DNA of 64,000 bases from Enterococcaceae bacterium OF42-14pH9A (GTDB lineage Bacteria; Bacillota; Bacilli; Lactobacillales; Enterococcaceae), in assembly GCA_027692465.1 (NCBI GenBank), contig JAQEYU010000005.1, positions 178,776 through 242,775 of the forward strand, given 5' to 3'. Positions 60,348 to 64,000 of this stretch are shown in pieces. Under the pieces are notes generated by a model. That model did no database searches. It worked only from the letters and a program-made list of their open reading frames with translations, and had not been told where the DNA came from. How positions within the stretch are numbered: the stretch's first letter is position 1; each line of letters opens with the position of its first letter. A program made the position numbers and the translations under genes.

Positions 60348-61208
60348 TTGGTAAACAAAAAATTTGGTTGGTGGTTTCTAGCACCAACATTGGTTCTATT
60401 TATCGTTTTTCTTCTAATACCAATTGCCGATTCACTGACATTAATTTTTACGTCAGTGAGGGGCAGTGTTAGTGAGTTTGTAGGACTTGGCAACTTTAAA
60501 CGTATTTTGGATGATCCAGTATTTTGGAGTTCTTTGAAAAATAGTTTTCTTTTTTTAATTATTCAAGTTCCTATAATGATTTTCGCAGCAGTAATTCTAG
60601 CAACTATGCTCAATTCAAAATTACTAAAGGGAAAAACTTTCTATAGACTCGCAATATTTTTACCTTGTGTGACCTCTCTTGTAGCATATTCAATTCTGTT
60701 TAAGATGCTTTTCTCTGAGGACGGATTAGTTAACAAATTTCTTATGAATATCTTGGGAGTTATTTCAGAACCTATTTTGTGGTTACAGGATCCATTTTGG
60801 GCAAAAGTAGTCATCATAATTGCTCTTCTTTGGCGCTGGACGGGATATAATATGCTGTTTTTTCTTGCTGGATTGCAAAATATTAGTGAAGAAGTCTATG
60901 AAGCTGCGACTATTGACGGTGCAAACGTATTGCAAAAATTCCGTTTCATTACTTTACCCTTGCTTAGACCAGTCGTTCTTTTTACTGTAATTCAATCTAC
61001 TATTAGTACTATTCAGCTATTTGACGAGCCAATGAACTTAACCATGGGGGGTCCTGCTAATTCAACTATGACAGTCTCAATGTACATTTATAAACTTGGA
61101 TTTAAGTATCTTCCAAATTTTGGATATGCAGCGGCAGTTTCATACGTTGTAATGATTATTATTTTAATTTTATCAATTATCCAAATGAGAGCAGCAAAGG
61201 AGAAATAG
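60348..61208 (+). CDS. sugar ABC transporter permease (MalF/UgpA type)
   Basis: A 286-aa inner-membrane permease with six predicted helices and the EAA loop EAATIDGANVLQKF (about 183-196), the contact site for the ATPase. TTG start with ATGAGGA upstream. Pairs with the next permease. No ATP-binding subunit gene is found in the window, so a shared chromosomal MsmK-like ATPase is expected to drive it. Confidence 0.87.
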   Translation: MVNKKFGWWFLAPTLVLFIVFLLIPIADSLTLIFTSVRGSVSEFVGLGNFKRILDDPVFWSSLKNSFLFLIIQVPIMIFAAVILATMLNSKLLKGKTFYRLAIFLPCVTSLVAYSILFKMLFSEDGLVNKFLMNILGVISEPILWLQDPFWAKVVIIIALLWRWTGYNMLFFLAGLQNISEEVYEAATIDGANVLQKFRFITLPLLRPVVLFTVIQSTISTIQLFDEPMNLTMGGPANSTMTVSMYIYKLGFKYLPNFGYAAAVSYVVMIIILILSIIQMRAAKEK

Positions 61209-61210
61209 AA

Positions 61211-62023
61211 ATGAAAATTCTTTCAAAAATTGCTATGCATGGGTTCCTTCTTATTATTTCATTATTAAGTATCACTCCTTTAATATGGCTTATTACTGGA
61301 ATGACTAATAGTAGTAATGAAATTATTGGTGGAAAATTTATGTTCGGAAATCATTTTACTGAGAACATAAGTAATCTATTTCAAAATACAAGTGTCGTTG
61401 CTTCTTACAAAAATAGTATTTATGTGAGTGTAATTACGGTTACAGTTTCTGTATTGATCGGAGCTATGGCTGCATATGGAATACAAATGTATAAAAGTAA
61501 AGGGAAAAAAATGATTTACAATGTTTTTATGGTTACAATGATGATACCTTTTGCCGTGTTGATGATTCCGCGATATAGACTATTTGCCAAGTTAGAAATG
61601 TTAAATAGCTTAAGTTCTGTGATTCTTCCGACTTTAGTTTCTGTCCCAATTATTTTTTTCTTTTATCAAAATTTAGAAAAATTCCCAATTGATACTATTG
61701 AATCTTCAAGATTAGATGGTGCAAGTGAATGGTACATTTTCTTCTTTATAGTTATTCCCCAACTAAAAGCTACTTTTGCGGCAGCAGTGATTATGACCTT
61801 TACCACAGTCTGGAATACTTACCTTTGGCCACTAGTTGCACTACAAACAGAAGATAAAAGAACATTACCATTGCTTCTGTCATCCTTAGCAGGAAAAGAT
61901 AATTATTTAATTGACTATGGTCCAGTGATGGTTCTAATTGTTATTTCAACACTTCCTGTTTTTATTATTTTTATAACTTTACAGAAATATTTTGTCTCTG
62001 GAATGGTTGGTTCTGTTAAATAA
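61211..62023 (+). CDS. sugar ABC transporter permease (MalG/UgpE type)
   Basis: A 270-aa permease with six helices and the EAA-type loop ESSRLDGASEWYIFF (about 170-184). Two bp after the previous gene. Last gene of the GH42 operon, followed by a strong terminator. Confidence 0.87.
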   Translation: MKILSKIAMHGFLLIISLLSITPLIWLITGMTNSSNEIIGGKFMFGNHFTENISNLFQNTSVVASYKNSIYVSVITVTVSVLIGAMAAYGIQMYKSKGKKMIYNVFMVTMMIPFAVLMIPRYRLFAKLEMLNSLSSVILPTLVSVPIIFFFYQNLEKFPIDTIESSRLDGASEWYIFFFIVIPQLKATFAAAVIMTFTTVWNTYLWPLVALQTEDKRTLPLLLSSLAGKDNYLIDYGPVMVLIVISTLPVFIIFITLQKYFVSGMVGSVK

Positions 62024-62070
62024 AAAATCGTGTGGGCTTAATAAAAATAGGTCCACACGATTTTATTTTT
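62022..62070. terminator. terminator of the GH42 operon
   Basis: AAAATCGTGTGG pairs with CCACACGATTTT around a long loop and runs into T-rich sequence. The histidine-kinase gene converges from the other side. Confidence 0.8.
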
Positions 62071-62131
62071 GTTAAGCAAAATAGGCAAGAAAAAAATTTT
62101 TCTTATCTATCGTAATTCTAACGCCTCATAT

Positions 62132-63205
62132 TTAAATAGAATATTTTTTAGATAGGGTTATGGAAAAGGAAGAACCTTTTCCTATCTCTGAATCAACACA
62201 TACCTCACCATTTAGAAGTGAAAGAATTCTAGCAGTAAGTGATAATCCTAACCCATTTCCCTCAGTAAAGTGAGATATATCGGCTTGATAAAATTTATCA
62301 AATATCCGTTGTATAGTTTCATCTTCCATACCGGGACCGGAATCATTTATTGTAACGATAATTTTATTATTTTTTATTTTTTGTTGAATAAAAATTTTCC
62401 CGTTATCGGGTGTAAATTTTATAGCGTTGGATATTAAGTTTTGCCAAACAATAAAAAGCAGTTCTTCGTTTGATTCAATTGGACAAGTATCCATAATATC
62501 TGTCTCAAGCTGAATACTTTTACTATCTAATTTTGTGCTAAAGGATAAAACAGCCTCGGTTAATTGATTACTTAAATCAAATGAACTAATATCGGTAGCA
62601 ACTTCTTGGTTTTCCAGTTTATTTAGTCTCAATATGTTGGTTATGAATGAGGTTAGCCTACGAGTAGCTTCAATAATTGTGTCAGCATATTCAAATCTAT
62701 CTTTTTCTGATAAGTTTTCACTTTGTAAAGCTGTGCCGTAGTTTTGAATTACGGAAAGAGGAGTTCTAAATTCGTGAGAAACATCTGCAATAAAACTATC
62801 CTTCAACGTTTCAATACTAGATAACCGTTGTACCATTTGGTTGAAATTTTCATAAGTGACAGCAATATATTCAGACTGATTCTTACTATCCAAATGAACA
62901 TCGAAATTTCCTTGTGCCACTTCTTGCGTAACTTCACATAACTCTTCTAAAGGCTTACCAAAATTTTTTTTCACCCAATGATGTTGGATTAGGATGAAAG
63001 TGATCGCAACAATTGTCCATAACAGGGTCATTGCGGTAAAGTAATATTTTGCTTGCTGAAAAGTACCTTTATTAATAAAAGTATCCATGATTTGTGTTTG
63101 CGTTAATGATAGAAGTAAAAATATGGTAATAATTGCAAAAAATTGTTTCCATGAAAAACGTTTATATCGTATCAAAATTTTTTCGTTAGATTTTAAATTA
63201 TTCAT
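62132..63205 (-). CDS. sensor histidine kinase
   Basis: A 357-aa membrane kinase: two helices (about 18-38 and 55-75) with a very short extracytoplasmic loop (about 16 residues), a HAMP domain, HisKA with His144 in SHEFRTP, and HATPase with NLISNAIKF, DSGPGM and GNGLGLSL. The short loop resembles kinases that sense membrane or partner-transporter signals. It overlaps the response regulator gene by 8 bp. Signal unknown. Confidence 0.87.
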   Translation of the reverse strand: MNNLKSNEKILIRYKRFSWKQFFAIITIFLLLSLTQTQIMDTFINKGTFQQAKYYFTAMTLLWTIVAITFILIQHHWVKKNFGKPLEELCEVTQEVAQGNFDVHLDSKNQSEYIAVTYENFNQMVQRLSSIETLKDSFIADVSHEFRTPLSVIQNYGTALQSENLSEKDRFEYADTIIEATRRLTSFITNILRLNKLENQEVATDISSFDLSNQLTEAVLSFSTKLDSKSIQLETDIMDTCPIESNEELLFIVWQNLISNAIKFTPDNGKIFIQQKIKNNKIIVTINDSGPGMEDETIQRIFDKFYQADISHFTEGNGLGLSLTARILSLLNGEVCVDSEIGKGSSFSITLSKKYSI

Positions 63206-63875
63206 CTTGAACTACCGCCTTATATCCTAGTCCATACATTGTTACAATCTTAAATTCGTTGCATTCGGAAAATTTCTCCCTCAATCGAGTAATATAAACA
63301 TCGACTGCACGTAGTGTTGTTTCACTGTCTATATCCCAAAATTCATCCATTAGCTGATTTCTTGAAAAGGGGTGATTAGGATAGGAAAGTAGTTTGTATA
63401 AAATATTAAATTCTCTGATAGATGTTTTGATAGGTTGGTTATTAATTGTTGCTAGCATAGTTTCTGAATTTAATGTTAAGTTGCCAAGGATAATTTTTTT
63501 TGAACTCTCAATATTAGCTCTTCTGAGTAACGCATTAATTCTTAATAGTAATTCATTAAAATCAATTGGCTTAACCATGTAATCATCAATCCCTAAATTA
63601 TAGCCTTTTTGCTTTGCAGAAAAGTCATCTCTAGCAGTAATAAAAATAATTGGAATTTGACTATTTGTATTTCTAACAGATTTAGCGAATTCAAAACCAT
63701 CTACTTCGGGCATCATAATATCTGAAATAATTAAATCAAAGTAATTGTCAGTTAATTTATCAAAAGCATCCATAGAGGATAAACATCCCGTCACCTTATA
63801 ATTATGGTTGTTTAATGATGTGCAAAGAAACTTGTTTAAATTTAAATCATCTTCTACTACTAATATGTTAGTCAT
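63198..63875 (-). CDS. OmpR-family response regulator
   Basis: A 225-aa DNA-binding regulator: receiver with Asp in LIISDIMMP, Thr in FITARDD and Lys in MVKPI; winged helix ending in YGLGYKAV. Forms an operon with the kinase after it. Related pairs on conjugative elements control adjacent ABC exporters; here none is adjacent within the window, so the target is unknown. From 63876 to the window end no gene is seen. Confidence 0.87.
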   Translation of the reverse strand: MTNILVVEDDLNLNKFLCTSLNNHNYKVTGCLSSMDAFDKLTDNYFDLIISDIMMPEVDGFEFAKSVRNTNSQIPIIFITARDDFSAKQKGYNLGIDDYMVKPIDFNELLLRINALLRRANIESSKKIILGNLTLNSETMLATINNQPIKTSIREFNILYKLLSYPNHPFSRNQLMDEFWDIDSETTLRAVDVYITRLREKFSECNEFKIVTMYGLGYKAVVQDE

Positions 63876-64000
63876 TGTTTTCTCCTTTTTTCTCTAATTG
63901 TATCAACAAAATGTTTGAGATTTGTTTCATTTATTCTTATTTTATTTAAATAATATCGCTAATCTTTGAAACATTTGATTAACAATTATTTTATATCATC

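Larger units (their letters stand above)
32603..64000 (+). mobile_element. Tn916-family integrative and conjugative element, left part (open at right)
   Basis: From about 32.6 kb the composition drops and the gene order becomes that of Tn916: orf23, orf22, orf21, oriT, orf20, ArdA, orf17, orf16, orf15, orf14, orf13, then cargo where tet(M) sits in Tn916. In Tn916 the integrase and excisionase are at the opposite end, and none is seen up to 64000, so the right end lies outside. The left boundary is set by the end of the rplS terminator and by composition, not by a proven att site. The cargo from 54.2 kb on being part of the same element is inference. Confidence 0.75.

Noticed and set aside
1..64000. 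CRISPR arrays, tRNA or rRNA genes
   Set aside because: No regularly spaced repeats and no cloverleaf or rRNA sequence were noticed on reading; a dedicated RNA search was not possible.

Overview
The window looks like a chromosomal segment of a lactic-acid-type Firmicute, most likely an enterococcus or close relative. The reasons are the gene families (PhoPR, YlxM-Ffh, RpsP-KhpA-RimM-TrmD-RplS, an Lsa-type ABC-F protein, Ebp-like pili), strong AAGGAGG ribosome binding sites, and a Tn916-type conjugative element. Species cannot be named from the sequence alone. The chromosomal part (1 to about 32.6 kb) is moderately GC-rich; the element after it is clearly AT-richer.

Layout 1-20.5 kb: a ROK glucokinase, the PhoPR two-component system, a DUF523 protein, then ylxM-ffh. 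Between ffh and rpsP, which are often close in Firmicutes, lie about 11 kb of accessory genes: an Lsa-like ABC-F antibiotic-protection gene with a possible attenuator leader, acetyltransferases, a HAD phosphatase, DNA glycosylase Tag, a GntR-controlled ABC exporter, a GH18 glycosidase, an FMN reductase and a DUF2975/Xre pair. Then follow rpsP-khpA, two paralogous small membrane proteins and a lipoprotein.

Layout 20.5-32.6 kb: a sortase-assembled pilus operon (VWA tip pilin, minor pilin, backbone pilin, class C sortase) sits between khpA and rimM-trmD-rplS. The tip gene shows a sharp composition change near its 3' end, suggesting recombination. Three copies of a 130-160 bp inverted-repeat-bounded element lie at gene ends.

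Layout 32.6-64 kb: the left part of an integrative and conjugative element (ICE) just after rplS. It carries a thioester-type LPXTG adhesin and then the Tn916 transfer order: orf23, orf22, a RelB/DinJ-like protein, FtsK coupling protein (orf21), a C5 DNA methyltransferase, oriT region, MobT relaxase (orf20), DUF3789, TcpD, ArdA (orf18), TcpE (orf17), VirB4-like ATPase (orf16), membrane protein (orf15), NlpC/P60 hydrolase (orf14) and TcpC (orf13). Cargo follows where tet(M) sits in Tn916: an ABC exporter whose two ATPase genes are both broken (a homopolymer frameshift and an IS30-family insertion), a lipoprotein esterase, an AraC regulator, a GH42 beta-galactosidase with a sugar ABC importer, and a two-component system. 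No integrase or excisionase is visible, so the element should continue past the window.

The most interesting items are: an overlapping reading frame inside the methyltransferase gene with its own very strong ribosome binding site; the repeat family with TA target duplications; intrinsic terminators placed repeatedly inside the transfer operon; a class C sortase with an added C-terminal pilin-like domain; and the exact reconstruction of an ABC gene by removing the IS30 element and one copy of a 14-bp duplication.
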